A DNA stretch of 64,000 nt from CAYSCW01 sp964449165 (GTDB taxonomy: Bacteria; Acidobacteriota; Aminicenantia; Aminicenantales; Aminicenantaceae), in assembly GCA_964449165.1 (NCBI GenBank), contig CAYVAT010000006.1:62001-126000 (forward strand). Reading direction: 5' to 3'. Both the position numbers and the translations under genes were made by a program. Below, in pieces: positions 34,072-42,685 of the stretch; position 1 is the stretch's first letter, and the number at the start of each line of letters is the position of its first letter. Below the pieces are notes generated by a model. It saw nothing but the letters and a program-made list of their open reading frames with translations, was not told the DNA's origin and searched no databases.

Positions 34072-37000
34072 TTACCGTGGAAGGATTATCAGGATTTTTG
34101 TTCCCTTGTTTTCCTTGCTGGAAACCTCGATTTTTCCTCCATGGCTCTCTACGATTTTCTTGGCGATAGGAAGTCCCAGCCCTGTTCCCACGTCTTTTGT
34201 GGAGAAAGAGGGCTCGAAGATGCGATCCAACAGATCTTGGCTGATACCCATTCCCGTGTCTTCTATTTCAAGTCTGAATGCCGCTTTTTCTTGAGATGTG
34301 ATGATCTTGATTTCTCCTTGGTTAGGGATAGCTTCAATGGCATTGGTGAGGATGTTTCTCAAGGCAATCCTCAATTTATCTTTGTCTGCCCATATCAAGA
34401 AATCCTCACCCAGATAAGAATCTCGGATAGAGATCTTCTCAGAAAGGATTTTTCTATAAGGAGAAACTGTATCCTGGATGAGTTCTCGCAGGTCGATGCG
34501 CTCCTTGCGCAAGATGGTTTCTTTGGAAGCGTCCAGGAATTCATGTGCGATTTTTCTTAAGTTTTCAACTTCCTTTATGATGTAAGAGGCTGATTCCTTG
34601 AGAATGCGATCCAAGTCTTCTGGTTTATCCTCATAGACTTTTAATATGTGTTCTGCGGAAAGCTGAATAGGGGTGAGAGGGTTTTTTATTTCATGAGCCA
34701 CCTTGCGAGCCATCTCTGCCCAGGCAACCTTCTTGCTCATATCCGCTAATTCTTGCTGATGTTTCTTCAAGTTCTTGACCATGGCATTGAATCCATCAAT
34801 CAAAGTCTTCATCTCGTCTTCAGGTTTGTGGGATATGGATACTTCAAGATCGCCCAGACTGACTTGTTTGGTTCCTTTTAGGAGCTGTCGTATGGGAGTG
34901 ACGATCATTCCTCCCAGACCTCGGGCAAGGAAGAGGACACCGGCGATGAAGAAAACCGAAATGAAGAAGAGAAATTCAATCAGCTTCTCAGTGGCTCCGG
35001 ATATTTCCTGCTGTTCAAGAGGAAAAGGAAGGGAGATAAGAAGCGGAGGATCCTCGAGATGATAGGGAATGGTGAGGGTGTGGAAAGAATAATCTCCGAT
35101 TTTTTGAGTTTGAGTGTAGAGAGGATCGTTTTCATACTGAATTCGAAAGTAGACTTCTCCATCGATCATCTCTGGCAGGAGTCCGGAATCAAAGAATTCA
35201 CGACGACTCGATGAGATGAGTTTTCCTTCTTGGTATAGATTGACGTCGTTGGAGATGGTGGTGCTTATCCAGAGGACTACATTTTCAGGGGGAAGAGTGG
35301 GGGTGAGCTGTTCTTCTTCTTGGAAATATTTGAAATCTTCCATAACCCTCTGGGCAAGGTTAGCGTGGATTTCGGCTTTTTCTGTGAACTGCTGGGCAAA
35401 AATTCGGCTGAAAAAACTCCTGGTAAAAAAGGTAAAGAGAAGAAGGGGAATGATGGCCACGGCAAAAAAGGAAATGTAGACGCGGTTGGAAAAGGACCAG
35501 AAAGGATTTTTGATTTCTCTTTTTCCAGAGCTCAATAAGATAACCCCGATAAGGAACATAGAGAAGATGAAGTAGAGGAAAAAAAGCTTCAAGAAGTCCA
35601 CAGAATTGTCAAAGAAGTTTTTTGCAGGCAAGAAAAGAGAATATATTCTGTTGTTATTCCTGAAATAGAAACATTCAAATTCTTTATTCCTGTCCTTAAA
35701 ATGAGACCAGAGAAAGCCAGGAGGATTTTGAACTGCCTGGAAGACTTGAGGAGGTATCCCTGATGATATTTTGTTTGGATTAAATATCAATTTGGCTTGA
35801 TTATCGAAGATGGCAAATCCGAGGTCGAACTGATCGAGGGAAGGAATAGAAGAAACTCTCAGCAGCTCAAAGTAGGGATTGGCTGAATAAAGGAAGGGTA
35901 GCATGTCGTAGTCGATGGATAGATAAAGAATCATTCTGCCGAGATGATTTTCTCCCTCGAACCAGTCTTTATAAGCGATGAGAAAATCCTTCTCTTTTCC
36001 CATATAAGGGACGCTCTGGCGGAGAATGGACCATTCCGGGTTGAGCGGAGGGGTATAATCAAGACGGAAAAGGCCAGGTACGTTAAGGGAAGCACGGCTG
36101 AGAAGCACACCCTCGGGATTCGTGATCTCAAGGCTGGAATACCAGTTGAATTTCGCGATCAAGGTTCTTTCCCAGAGCGACCGGGCCAGTTGCTCTGGCT
36201 CATGTCTGTGGAAGAAGGAGAGAATGATATCTTTTCTTTTATCGATCTCAGGCAGCGACTGCTCGATGAGGAAATTGCCCCAATGCTCTTGTGATTTTAT
36301 GATGTTTCGAAGGGAGTGCTCGATCAGAGAATGATTCCGGTGAGAAGAATAGAGTTGAAGAGAGATAAAGATGAAGAGAGCGCTTACAAGGAATGAGATA
36401 AATAGTATCTCTTTAAGTTTTATGATAGAGGGAAAAAAGGCAAGGGCGAGCGCCGAAAGTATGACGCATGCCTGGAGGAGAAAGAGAAGAGGTGGGATTA
36501 TTTCCTTAAAAAGGAAAATATATATTCCGAATTCTGCCAGCAAGATAGAAAAGGGCAAAATAAATGAGTTGGTATGGGAGAAAATGATTCTCATGACCGT
36601 CAGGATGGCAAGATAAAAACTGAGAAAAAAGAGGAAAATACTGAGATGGATAAGAAAGAAGGAAACCAGAAAGGAGAAATGAAGCAAGTTGATATTGGAG
36701 TTGAATACGAGGTGAGAGAGGATTTCTTGAAAGAGGAAGAGAAGGAATATGGATAAAAGGATGAGGACGGTATTAGCTCCAAAGGCGAGGGGGAAGGGCC
36801 ATTTCTCTTTGGCCTGTTCATAGAAATGGCGGAAGTAGCCTCGCAGGCTTAGAATAATGAGAAAGAGGAAAAAAGAGGTGAGAAAGATGTCTGCTGGGGA
36901 TTTAGTGAGAAACATGAAGGAAAGAAAGCCGGATACAGCGGGCGAGAAGCAAGGGAGAGATTGTACTTTTTCCAGTTGACTTATGGGAAGAAAGAGTGCT

Positions 37001-37920
37001 CTCAGCCCGATGAGGATGAGAAGAATAAGGATCAAGGAGAGGTGTTTTCGCCTCTGAAAGAAAGGCGGCTTCTTAACAGAATAGAAAAGAAGGAAGACTA
37101 AGGATACACCCAGTGCCAGATAAAGGAAGAGGAGGGCGGTTTCTTTTTGTGCAGAAAGCTTGGCGGAGAGAGAGGGGGAGCTGAGTGTTACTGTAGCGAC
37201 GATTCTTTTTTTTTCGTTGCGTAGAGGAAAGAATATGGTTTGGACCTCATCCTGAAGCCTCGGTTGGCCAATATATTCGTCGTCATGCCTGGCGAAGAAT
37301 CTTTCTGATCCAGAAACATCCTCACGGAAATCCCTGAAGTCAATCAGGCAGTTATTAAAGAGTTTGGGAGGAAGGAAATTGTATTCTTTTAGGTAGGGAG
37401 TTTTAAAATGAGGAATGAAAGCCAAGAGCCTGTAGAAGGCAAGATATTTGTCTTTGTTGATCCTGCTTAAAAAGACGAGATAGACAGAGGCTTTTTCATG
37501 GACAAGAAGGGAAGATTTTTGGCCATCAAGGTCATGCTGGGTCAGGATAGGGTTGAGATCGATCACATTGCCCAACCATATGATGAGATCTCCACGATTG
37601 CTGCAATAGGCAACTCCCTCTCTTTCTTGGTCAAGGTTCAGTTTCTTGAAGAGAGCGAATATTTCACTTTTTTCTTCTGGAAGAGGGGAAGAGAGAAGAA
37701 AAATCTGTCTCTGCTTGATTTCAGAGAAAAGAGCAGCAAACTCAGACTGGATGGATTTGGCTTGTTTCCGGAGTTGGTTGAGGCTTTTTTGATAGTAGTT
37801 GGAGGAGACAAATGTGGGAAGGATAAAATAGAGGCAAAGAAGAAGGAGGGAGAGGAGAAGGCCTGAAATGAAGGCATAGAACAAAGGAGTTTTTTTTATA
37901 AGCAGCAGCAAACGCTTCAA
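34072..37920 (-). CDS. Very large NtrY-like membrane sensor histidine kinase
   Basis: A 1282-residue kinase, far longer than usual NtrY (about 700-770). Order: transmembrane helix (13-35); extracytoplasmic domain (about 36-260); a block of some eight to ten transmembrane helices (about 260-530); a second large extracytoplasmic region (about 530-790); paired helices near 790-860; a third sensor loop; a last helix and HAMP domain (LARGLGGMIVTPIRQLL, then TLIDGFNAMVKNL). The phospho-acceptor is His1076 in MARKVAHEIKNPLTPIQLS, as in NtrY. ATP-binding boxes are NILTNAIEAI, DTGMGIS and GTGLGLPIAK. No response regulator is adjacent. It overlaps the upstream small secreted-protein gene by 4 bases, so that protein is a likely partner. 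The signal is unknown. Confidence 0.88.
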   Translation of the reverse strand: MKRLLLLIKKTPLFYAFISGLLLSLLLLCLYFILPTFVSSNYYQKSLNQLRKQAKSIQSEFAALFSEIKQRQIFLLSSPLPEEKSEIFALFKKLNLDQEREGVAYCSNRGDLIIWLGNVIDLNPILTQHDLDGQKSSLLVHEKASVYLVFLSRINKDKYLAFYRLLAFIPHFKTPYLKEYNFLPPKLFNNCLIDFRDFREDVSGSERFFARHDDEYIGQPRLQDEVQTIFFPLRNEKKRIVATVTLSSPSLSAKLSAQKETALLFLYLALGVSLVFLLFYSVKKPPFFQRRKHLSLILILLILIGLRALFLPISQLEKVQSLPCFSPAVSGFLSFMFLTKSPADIFLTSFFLFLIILSLRGYFRHFYEQAKEKWPFPLAFGANTVLILLSIFLLFLFQEILSHLVFNSNINLLHFSFLVSFFLIHLSIFLFFLSFYLAILTVMRIIFSHTNSFILPFSILLAEFGIYIFLFKEIIPPLLFLLQACVILSALALAFFPSIIKLKEILFISFLVSALFIFISLQLYSSHRNHSLIEHSLRNIIKSQEHWGNFLIEQSLPEIDKRKDIILSFFHRHEPEQLARSLWERTLIAKFNWYSSLEITNPEGVLLSRASLNVPGLFRLDYTPPLNPEWSILRQSVPYMGKEKDFLIAYKDWFEGENHLGRMILYLSIDYDMLPFLYSANPYFELLRVSSIPSLDQFDLGFAIFDNQAKLIFNPNKISSGIPPQVFQAVQNPPGFLWSHFKDRNKEFECFYFRNNNRIYSLFLPAKNFFDNSVDFLKLFFLYFIFSMFLIGVILLSSGKREIKNPFWSFSNRVYISFFAVAIIPLLLFTFFTRSFFSRIFAQQFTEKAEIHANLAQRVMEDFKYFQEEEQLTPTLPPENVVLWISTTISNDVNLYQEGKLISSSRREFFDSGLLPEMIDGEVYFRIQYENDPLYTQTQKIGDYSFHTLTIPYHLEDPPLLISLPFPLEQQEISGATEKLIEFLFFISVFFIAGVLFLARGLGGMIVTPIRQLLKGTKQVSLGDLEVSISHKPEDEMKTLIDGFNAMVKNLKKHQQELADMSKKVAWAEMARKVAHEIKNPLTPIQLSAEHILKVYEDKPEDLDRILKESASYIIKEVENLRKIAHEFLDASKETILRKERIDLRELIQDTVSPYRKILSEKISIRDSYLGEDFLIWADKDKLRIALRNILTNAIEAIPNQGEIKIITSQEKAAFRLEIEDTGMGISQDLLDRIFEPSFSTKDVGTGLGLPIAKKIVESHGGKIEVSSKENKGTKILIILPR

Positions 37921-38378
37921 ATTTTCTCCGCCTTTATTTCTATGATTTTCCAGTCATCATGGATGCGATCACGGCTGCGGTTGGAGAGGAGTTTAAGACC
38001 CGAAGGATCGGGTTCTTTTATTAAATAGATGAAGATATGGAAAACATACTGGTTGTTGTTTTTTTTGTTCTTAAAAGACCATCTCGCCTTGAAAATATAA
38101 TAGGTCTCCTCTACGGTTAAAGGAAGCTCACTCTCAGAGTAGAACTCGAAAGTCAAATAGGAAGAAAAAATTTTCCGGAAGAGAAAATAAGCTTGCTGGT
38201 GAGAAAGCTGGTCAGAAAAAGATATTGGTTCGGGAAGAGAAATGGTTATGGAGCTCTGTGAGGAGAAGATTTTATAGAGCATTCTTGGATTATTTTGAAG
38301 GAAAGACACTTCGATGGCTTCGGTGGTTGGAGGGAGCACGGATGAGAGGAAGATCAGGATAGAAACGAGACTTATCAC
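37917..38378 (-). CDS. Small secreted protein (DUF4783-like), upstream partner of the kinase
   Basis: A 153-residue protein from a GTG at 38378 with a signal peptide (ISLVSILIFLSSVLPPTTEA). The mature part has the outline of an NTF2/cystatin-like fold: MLYKIFSSQSSITISLP, QAYFLFRKIFSSYLTFEF and FKARWSFKNKKNNNQYVFHIFIYLI, which resembles DUF4783 proteins; that match is from memory of the pattern. The 4-base overlap with the histidine kinase gene indicates a two-gene operon, and the protein could modulate the kinase's extracytoplasmic domains. No strong ribosome site. Confidence 0.6.
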   Translation of the reverse strand: MISLVSILIFLSSVLPPTTEAIEVSFLQNNPRMLYKIFSSQSSITISLPEPISFSDQLSHQQAYFLFRKIFSSYLTFEFYSESELPLTVEETYYIFKARWSFKNKKNNNQYVFHIFIYLIKEPDPSGLKLLSNRSRDRIHDDWKIIEIKAEKI

Positions 38379-38464
38379 TTAAAAAATTTTATCATAGCTC
38401 CTTTCGATGAAGCAAGTGAGGAAAGAAGCATTCACATTTCTGTGATAGCAAATAAAAGCATCTG

Positions 38465-38482
38465 TTCCTATCCGTCCTTGCT
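38465..38482 (+). repeat. Left half of the dispersed hairpin repeat (copy F)
   Basis: TGTTCCTATCCGTCCTTGC matches the left arm and loop start of the family and then diverges. Upstream, GAAGCATTCACATTTCTGTGATAG (38430-38455 region) is the outer block and ATAAAAGC the linker, so this is a truncated copy. Confidence 0.55.
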
Positions 38483-38575
38483 GGGGAAAATTCGCAGGCT
38501 GAGGAATTAAATTACCTGACTGTTCCTAAATCATCAGAGAAATAGAGGCGAAATATTTATGAGGAAGGCAAGAGA

Positions 38576-38965
38576 TCAGCCTTTCTCACTCTTGGTTTCC
38601 ATTTCTTTGGAAACGATGGTTTTGAGTTCGTCTCTTATTCTGTCGATTTTTTTCAGCTTGTCTGTGATTTTCAAGAAGAGAGGCTCTTGTCTCTTTATTC
38701 CTTCTTGGATAAGAAAAGCTGCGCTTTCGGAACGGCTTTTGAACAGGCCGGCATCAACCAGCATACCCAGTTTTTCATTGCATTCATCGTTGACTCTGAT
38801 AGTCAATACGGTATTTCTCGCAGCCAAGGCTTTTTCGATGACTCGTTTAATAGACTCTGCTGTCTTGGTGGCGAATTTTTCCACATGGTCCCCGAATTCA
38901 TCAAGAGGGCGATGGTGTTTTTGTTCTTCTGATTTGGTTTCTTTCTTTTGACTCTCACTGTTCAT
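38576..38965 (-). CDS. Ribbon-helix-helix-like DNA-binding protein
   Basis: A 129-residue charged protein. Residues about 52-95 (NTVLTIRVNDECNEKLGMLV, then SRSESAAFLIQEGIKRQ) have the beta-strand plus two-helix pattern of ribbon-helix-helix repressors. The N-terminal 45 residues and C-terminal helix (LKKIDRIRDELKTIVSKEM) are extra and probably helical. The promoter overlaps a 29-bp palindrome, which is strong circumstantial evidence for autorepression. No toxin-like partner is adjacent, so I do not call it an antitoxin. Start after GGAGGATTTGG. Confidence 0.65.
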   Translation of the reverse strand: MNSESQKKETKSEEQKHHRPLDEFGDHVEKFATKTAESIKRVIEKALAARNTVLTIRVNDECNEKLGMLVDAGLFKSRSESAAFLIQEGIKRQEPLFLKITDKLKKIDRIRDELKTIVSKEMETKSEKG

Positions 38966-38976
38966 CCAAATCCTCC

Positions 38977-39005
38977 TGTAATTTGTAATTTAATTACAAT
39001 TTACA
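38977..39005 (-). promoter_or_regulatory. 29-bp palindromic operator
   Basis: Near-perfect inverted repeat built from TGTAAAT/TTGTAAT half-sites on either side of TAA, centred on the perfect TTGTAATTAAATTACAA (minus-strand reading). It covers the -10 box and reaches to the ribosome site of the ribbon-helix-helix-like gene. Confidence 0.65.
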
Positions 39006-39026
39006 AGATTCTTATTCATGTGTCAA
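38998..39026 (-). promoter_or_regulatory. Promoter of the ribbon-helix-helix-like gene
   Basis: Minus strand TTGACA (39026-39021), 17 bases, TAAATT (39003-38998). The -10 box is inside the palindrome. Confidence 0.6.
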
Positions 39027-39220
39027 GTGAATTTTATGGCTTCGGGAGTTCATCTTTAAACCAAATATACACCCTTTTCGGCGTTATGATTTAAAGATGA
39101 ATCTTGACTTTGAAGTCGATCAGAAAAAATGTGAAGTTACTTACAGTAGAAAGAGTCGTGATAGAAAGGAAGATTTTTTAAATGAGAAAAATGAGAATGA
39201 TAATTCTCTGAAAAAACCTG

Positions 39221-39481
39221 TTACTCTTCTTTCTTTTCTTCTTTTACCTCTTTTTCTTCTTCCACTTCTTCTTTCGTCTCTTCCTCAAGCTTTTTGGTTC
39301 TTATAGCATCTTTAATGCTGCTGATTCCAGCGATAAGAGCGATGAGACCGCCGAAGAAGAGGATAGGTGGAATAAAACCGAAGACAAGTTCATAAAATTC
39401 GCGCCACCAAACAAAAATTACCAACACAACACCGCCTGCCATGGCGATTAGTCCTCCTACGATGGCGAGAGCCTTTCCCAT
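39221..39481 (-). CDS. Small two-helix membrane protein with lysine/glutamate-rich tail
   Basis: An 86-residue protein with AGGAGGGTTTAC before the ATG. Two transmembrane helices (KALAIVGGLIAMAGGVVLVIF and FGFIPPILFFGGLIALIAG) are followed by a cytoplasmic tail that is almost entirely Glu and Lys (EETKEEVEEEKEVKEE). I do not recognise a named family. Strong transcription signals suggest that it is genuinely expressed. Confidence 0.65.
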   Translation of the reverse strand: MGKALAIVGGLIAMAGGVVLVIFVWWREFYELVFGFIPPILFFGGLIALIAGISSIKDAIRTKKLEEETKEEVEEEKEVKEEKKEE

Positions 39482-39521
39482 GTAAACCCTCCTGAATTAT
39501 AAATTTGTTTTTTAGAGCCGC

Positions 39522-39550
39522 ATTATACCAGAACAAAAATGAAGAAGCAA
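39522..39550 (-). promoter_or_regulatory. Promoter of the small membrane protein gene
   Basis: Minus strand TTGCTT (39550-39545), 17 bases, TATAAT (39527-39522) with TGG before it (extended -10). GTTCTGGTATAA is shared with the promoter at 992-1020. Confidence 0.55.
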
Positions 39551-39752
39551 CAAAATTTCGCAAACAGCAAGCGTTTTTAATTCTGTGATCGCTGATAAAA
39601 GCGGTGGTTTCTTTCGTAAACATTCTTTTCATCCATCGAGAGTAGACCTTCTCCCGACATTGAGATAGAATAACTGATCTACTCCTCCCACTAAAAAAGG
39701 TGAACCACTCTATGAAGTGGGGAGAGTCGAAGAAAAATAAGTAAAGAGCATC

Positions 39753-40343
39753 ATGAGGATAAAGGGAGTCATCTTTGATATGGATGGAACAGTGGTCGAT
39801 GTGTCTTACGATTGGAAAAAGATAAAACAAGAATTGGAAACAGAGGGGAAACCTATCCTGCATTATCTCAGAAGCTTGAAAGAGCCGGAAAAGACCCGCA
39901 AGTGGAAAATTCTGGAAAAATACGAAAACAAGGCTACACAGAAAGCTGTCCTCAAGGAAGGGATAAAGGAATTTCTTTCATTCTTATCCCAAAAGGGAAT
40001 AAAAAAGGCACTAGTTACCAACAATTCTCGTCAGAATGTTGATTATCTTATGGAGAAATTCAAACTCAAATTTGATTGCGTCATTTCCAGGGAAAGCGGT
40101 CTTTGGAAACCTTCTGGAGCACCTTTCAAAGCCGTTTTGAAAGAGTTGAAACTCCATAGAGAGGAATCCTGTGTGGTCGGCGACTCCCACTTTGATATCC
40201 AGGCAGCCAGGGAGGCCAGAATCTCTCGTGTTTTTATCCTCTACAGAGAAAAGGATCAATTCATCACAACTGAGGCTGAAGTTTTCTCATCTGTTCAGGA
40301 TTTAAAGAGAAAAATGGAGAATCTCATCGAAGGCAGCGAATAG
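39753..40343 (+). CDS. HAD-superfamily hydrolase (phosphoglycolate-phosphatase-like)
   Basis: A 196-residue HAD phosphatase. GVIFDMDGTVVDVS contains the nucleophile and acid aspartates (Asp9, Asp11). KALVTNNSRQNVDYL is motif II, KPSGAPFKAVLKEL carries the lysine, and CVVGDSHFDIQAAREA is motif III. A helical cap lies between residues 15 and 80. The sugar-phosphate or nucleotide substrate is unknown. Weak ribosome site. Confidence 0.85.
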   Translation: MRIKGVIFDMDGTVVDVSYDWKKIKQELETEGKPILHYLRSLKEPEKTRKWKILEKYENKATQKAVLKEGIKEFLSFLSQKGIKKALVTNNSRQNVDYLMEKFKLKFDCVISRESGLWKPSGAPFKAVLKELKLHREESCVVGDSHFDIQAAREARISRVFILYREKDQFITTEAEVFSSVQDLKRKMENLIEGSE

Positions 40344-40467
40344 AGGAATAATAATTATCATTCCCAGCCAGAAGCCTTTACAGAAAGCTGCAAAATCATG
40401 TAACTATTCCATCTGGAAGGATGTTTTATCATATGGGAGAGAAAATTTTTGATCGGGGAGGCAATTC

Positions 40468-42570
40468 ATGAGAAATAATGCTAGGTCAAGGGCCTATTTG
40501 ACAATCTTCTTAATTTTTTTCTTGATTCTATCGGCAAAAAAGACTTTTGCCGACGGGTTTATCATTCCTGTGCCGAAACCCGGAGAGAATATTCCTCCGT
40601 TGACTGTAAAATACCATAGGGTTGATGTCCAGATCATAAATCAGGTGGCCAAGACATCCATCGATCAGGTTTTTATCAACAATTACCACCGGGACATAGA
40701 AGGAATTTTTGTGTTTCCACTTCCTGAGAAGGTGGCTATCTCAGAATTTTCCATGTATATCGGAGAGAAAAAAATTGAGGGAGAAATTCTTGATTCTGAT
40801 AAAGCGAGACGGATTTATGAAGACATCGTTCGCCGACTTAAGGACCCTGCCCTGCTGGAATATATAGGTCGAAACATGTTCAGGGCAAGAGTTTATCCCA
40901 TCCCGGCAGGGGGAGAGAAAAGGATCAAGATTACCTATTCAGAGATATTGAGATCAGAGAGTGATCTTGTTCGCTACGTCTATCCCCTAAACACCGAAAG
41001 ATTTTCCCTCCATCCTATAAAGGAAGTGGCCATTTCAGTTAAGATTGAGTCGGCAATCCCTCTGGCCAGTATCTATTCTTCCTCTCATAAGGTTTCCATA
41101 AGAAAAGAGGCTGAAGGGGAAGCCCGGATAAGCTTCGAGGGGAAAGACATCAAACCAGACAAGGACTTTATTCTTTATTATGGCCTCTCCCAGCAAGACG
41201 TTGGCATCTCCTTGCTCAGCAGCCGAGGCCTCAAGGAGAATTATTTCATGCTTCTGGCAGCCCCCCGTTACCTGAAGAGAAAGGAGAGAGTTCTGAACAA
41301 GAACCTCATTTTTGTCCTGGACAGTTCAGGGAGTATGAGCGGACGGAAAATCCTCCAGGCCAAAGAGGCTGTCCGCTTTATCATCAATCATCTGGATAAG
41401 AGAGACAGGTTCTCCATCATCGACTTCGATGATGGTGTGAATACCTTCTCTCCTGAAATTATTCCGGCAACACCTGAAAACAGATATAAAGCTCTTTCCT
41501 TCGTGGATGAGATAGAAGATGCAGGAGGGACAAACATCAATGAGGCCCTCTTGCGGGCGCTGAGAATGGTTAAGCCAGGAGAACGGCCAAATTACATCCT
41601 CTTCCTAACGGATGGCCGTCCCACAGTGGGCATCACGGGTACAGCTGAAATATTGAAGAACATCTCTCAATCCAACACACAGCGTTCCCGTATTTTTGTC
41701 TTTGGAGTAGGTAATGATGTCAATACCGAGCTTTTAGATAGAATTTCTTCTGACAATAGAGGGCCTTCCGTTTACGTCAGCGAAGATGAAAACCTGGAAC
41801 TGGCTGTATCCAACTACTACGAGAAGATTGCGTCTCCTCTTCTTTCTGATCTAAAGGTCGAGATAAAAGGGATTGAAGTTATGGATGTTTATCCGAGGAC
41901 TTTGCCTGATTTATTCAGAGGTTCCCAGCTTATCCTGGTAGGCAAGTATAAGGGCGAAGGGCCAGCAAGTGTTGTGCTTCAAGGAAAGGTGGGAAAGGAA
42001 GAGAGGACGTTTGTCCTCAAGGATCGAAAGCTTGGTCAGGACGAAGCCAATGATTTTCTCCCCCGTCTGTGGGCTACCAGACGAATCGGATATCTTCTTC
42101 AAGAAATCCGGCTCCAGGGAGAAAAAGAGGAGCTCGTCGATGAAGTGAAAAGACTCGGTTTGAAATACGGCATTGTTACCCCTTATACTTCCTTCATCGT
42201 CACCGAAGAAGAAAGTCTTACCCTCGAAGCTGCTGCGCCTGAGGCGAAAGCTGCTCTTACCGCTCGAGAGGTGACGGGAGCTGGTGCTGTCAAGGCAGCA
42301 CGGGTTTCCCAGAAAATGAAAACCCTGGATCAGGCTATAGAGGTTGCTTCGGTAAAGATAAAATACAAAAAAGACAAGACTTTTTACCTGAAGGATGGTT
42401 ATTGGGTAGACAGCGAGTATCAGGAAGGAGCTTCTGTAGAGGAGGTCCGGTTCAATTCAGATGAATACTTCCGTCTCCTTGCCGAACACCCAGGAATAGC
42501 TGCGTACCTCTCTGTGGACAAGAAAATCATCCTCTGCTACAAAGGAATTAGCTATAAAATTGTAGAATAA
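40468..42570 (+). CDS. VIT and VWA domain protein, exported
   Basis: A 700-residue protein resembling inter-alpha-trypsin inhibitor heavy chains. A signal peptide (IFLIFFLILSAKKTFA) is followed by the VIT domain (about 40-175; VDVQIINQVAKTSIDQVF, IEGIFVFPLPEKVAI, RVYPIPAGGEKRIKITY). The VWA domain (about 278-450) has the metal site DSSGSMSG starting at Asp285, with TNINEALLRAL and LFLTDGRPTVG completing it. The remaining 250 residues include a helical region typical of bacterial VIT-VWA proteins (RIGYLLQEIRLQGEKEELVDE). Probably a periplasmic or surface protein-binding factor. The ligand is unknown. Start after GGGGAGGCAATTC. Confidence 0.88.
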   Translation: MRNNARSRAYLTIFLIFFLILSAKKTFADGFIIPVPKPGENIPPLTVKYHRVDVQIINQVAKTSIDQVFINNYHRDIEGIFVFPLPEKVAISEFSMYIGEKKIEGEILDSDKARRIYEDIVRRLKDPALLEYIGRNMFRARVYPIPAGGEKRIKITYSEILRSESDLVRYVYPLNTERFSLHPIKEVAISVKIESAIPLASIYSSSHKVSIRKEAEGEARISFEGKDIKPDKDFILYYGLSQQDVGISLLSSRGLKENYFMLLAAPRYLKRKERVLNKNLIFVLDSSGSMSGRKILQAKEAVRFIINHLDKRDRFSIIDFDDGVNTFSPEIIPATPENRYKALSFVDEIEDAGGTNINEALLRALRMVKPGERPNYILFLTDGRPTVGITGTAEILKNISQSNTQRSRIFVFGVGNDVNTELLDRISSDNRGPSVYVSEDENLELAVSNYYEKIASPLLSDLKVEIKGIEVMDVYPRTLPDLFRGSQLILVGKYKGEGPASVVLQGKVGKEERTFVLKDRKLGQDEANDFLPRLWATRRIGYLLQEIRLQGEKEELVDEVKRLGLKYGIVTPYTSFIVTEEESLTLEAAAPEAKAALTAREVTGAGAVKAARVSQKMKTLDQAIEVASVKIKYKKDKTFYLKDGYWVDSEYQEGASVEEVRFNSDEYFRLLAEHPGIAAYLSVDKKIILCYKGISYKIVE

Positions 42571-42599
42571 AAGCGAAGTTCAGCAAAGTCCGCCCGAGG

Positions 42600-42632
42600 A
42601 ATGAAGATACTTACCTTCCTCTTCATTTTATC
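42600..42632 (+). terminator. Possible terminator after the VIT/VWA gene
   Basis: AATGAAGA (42600-42607) and TCTTCATT (42620-42627) form an 8-bp stem followed by TTATCTTG, a poor T-run. Confidence 0.35.
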
Positions 42633-42660
42633 TTGATTTATGCTCGCTTATTGATAAAAT
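42633..42660 (+). promoter_or_regulatory. Candidate promoter of the aminotransferase gene
   Basis: TTGATT (42633-42638), 16 bases, TAAAAT (42655-42660), 25 bases before the start codon. Confidence 0.4.
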
Positions 42661-42685
42661 GAAGAAAAATTCTTGAGGATAGAGG

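Noticed and set aside
38576..38965. Antitoxin of a toxin-antitoxin pair
   Set aside because: Neighbouring genes are a secreted protein/kinase operon and a small membrane protein with its own promoter; neither resembles a toxin.
39097..39306. 69-residue frame with a leucine-rich tail
   Set aside because: The hydrophobic end is the antisense of the Glu/Lys-rich tail of the membrane protein gene at 39221-39481; no ribosome site.
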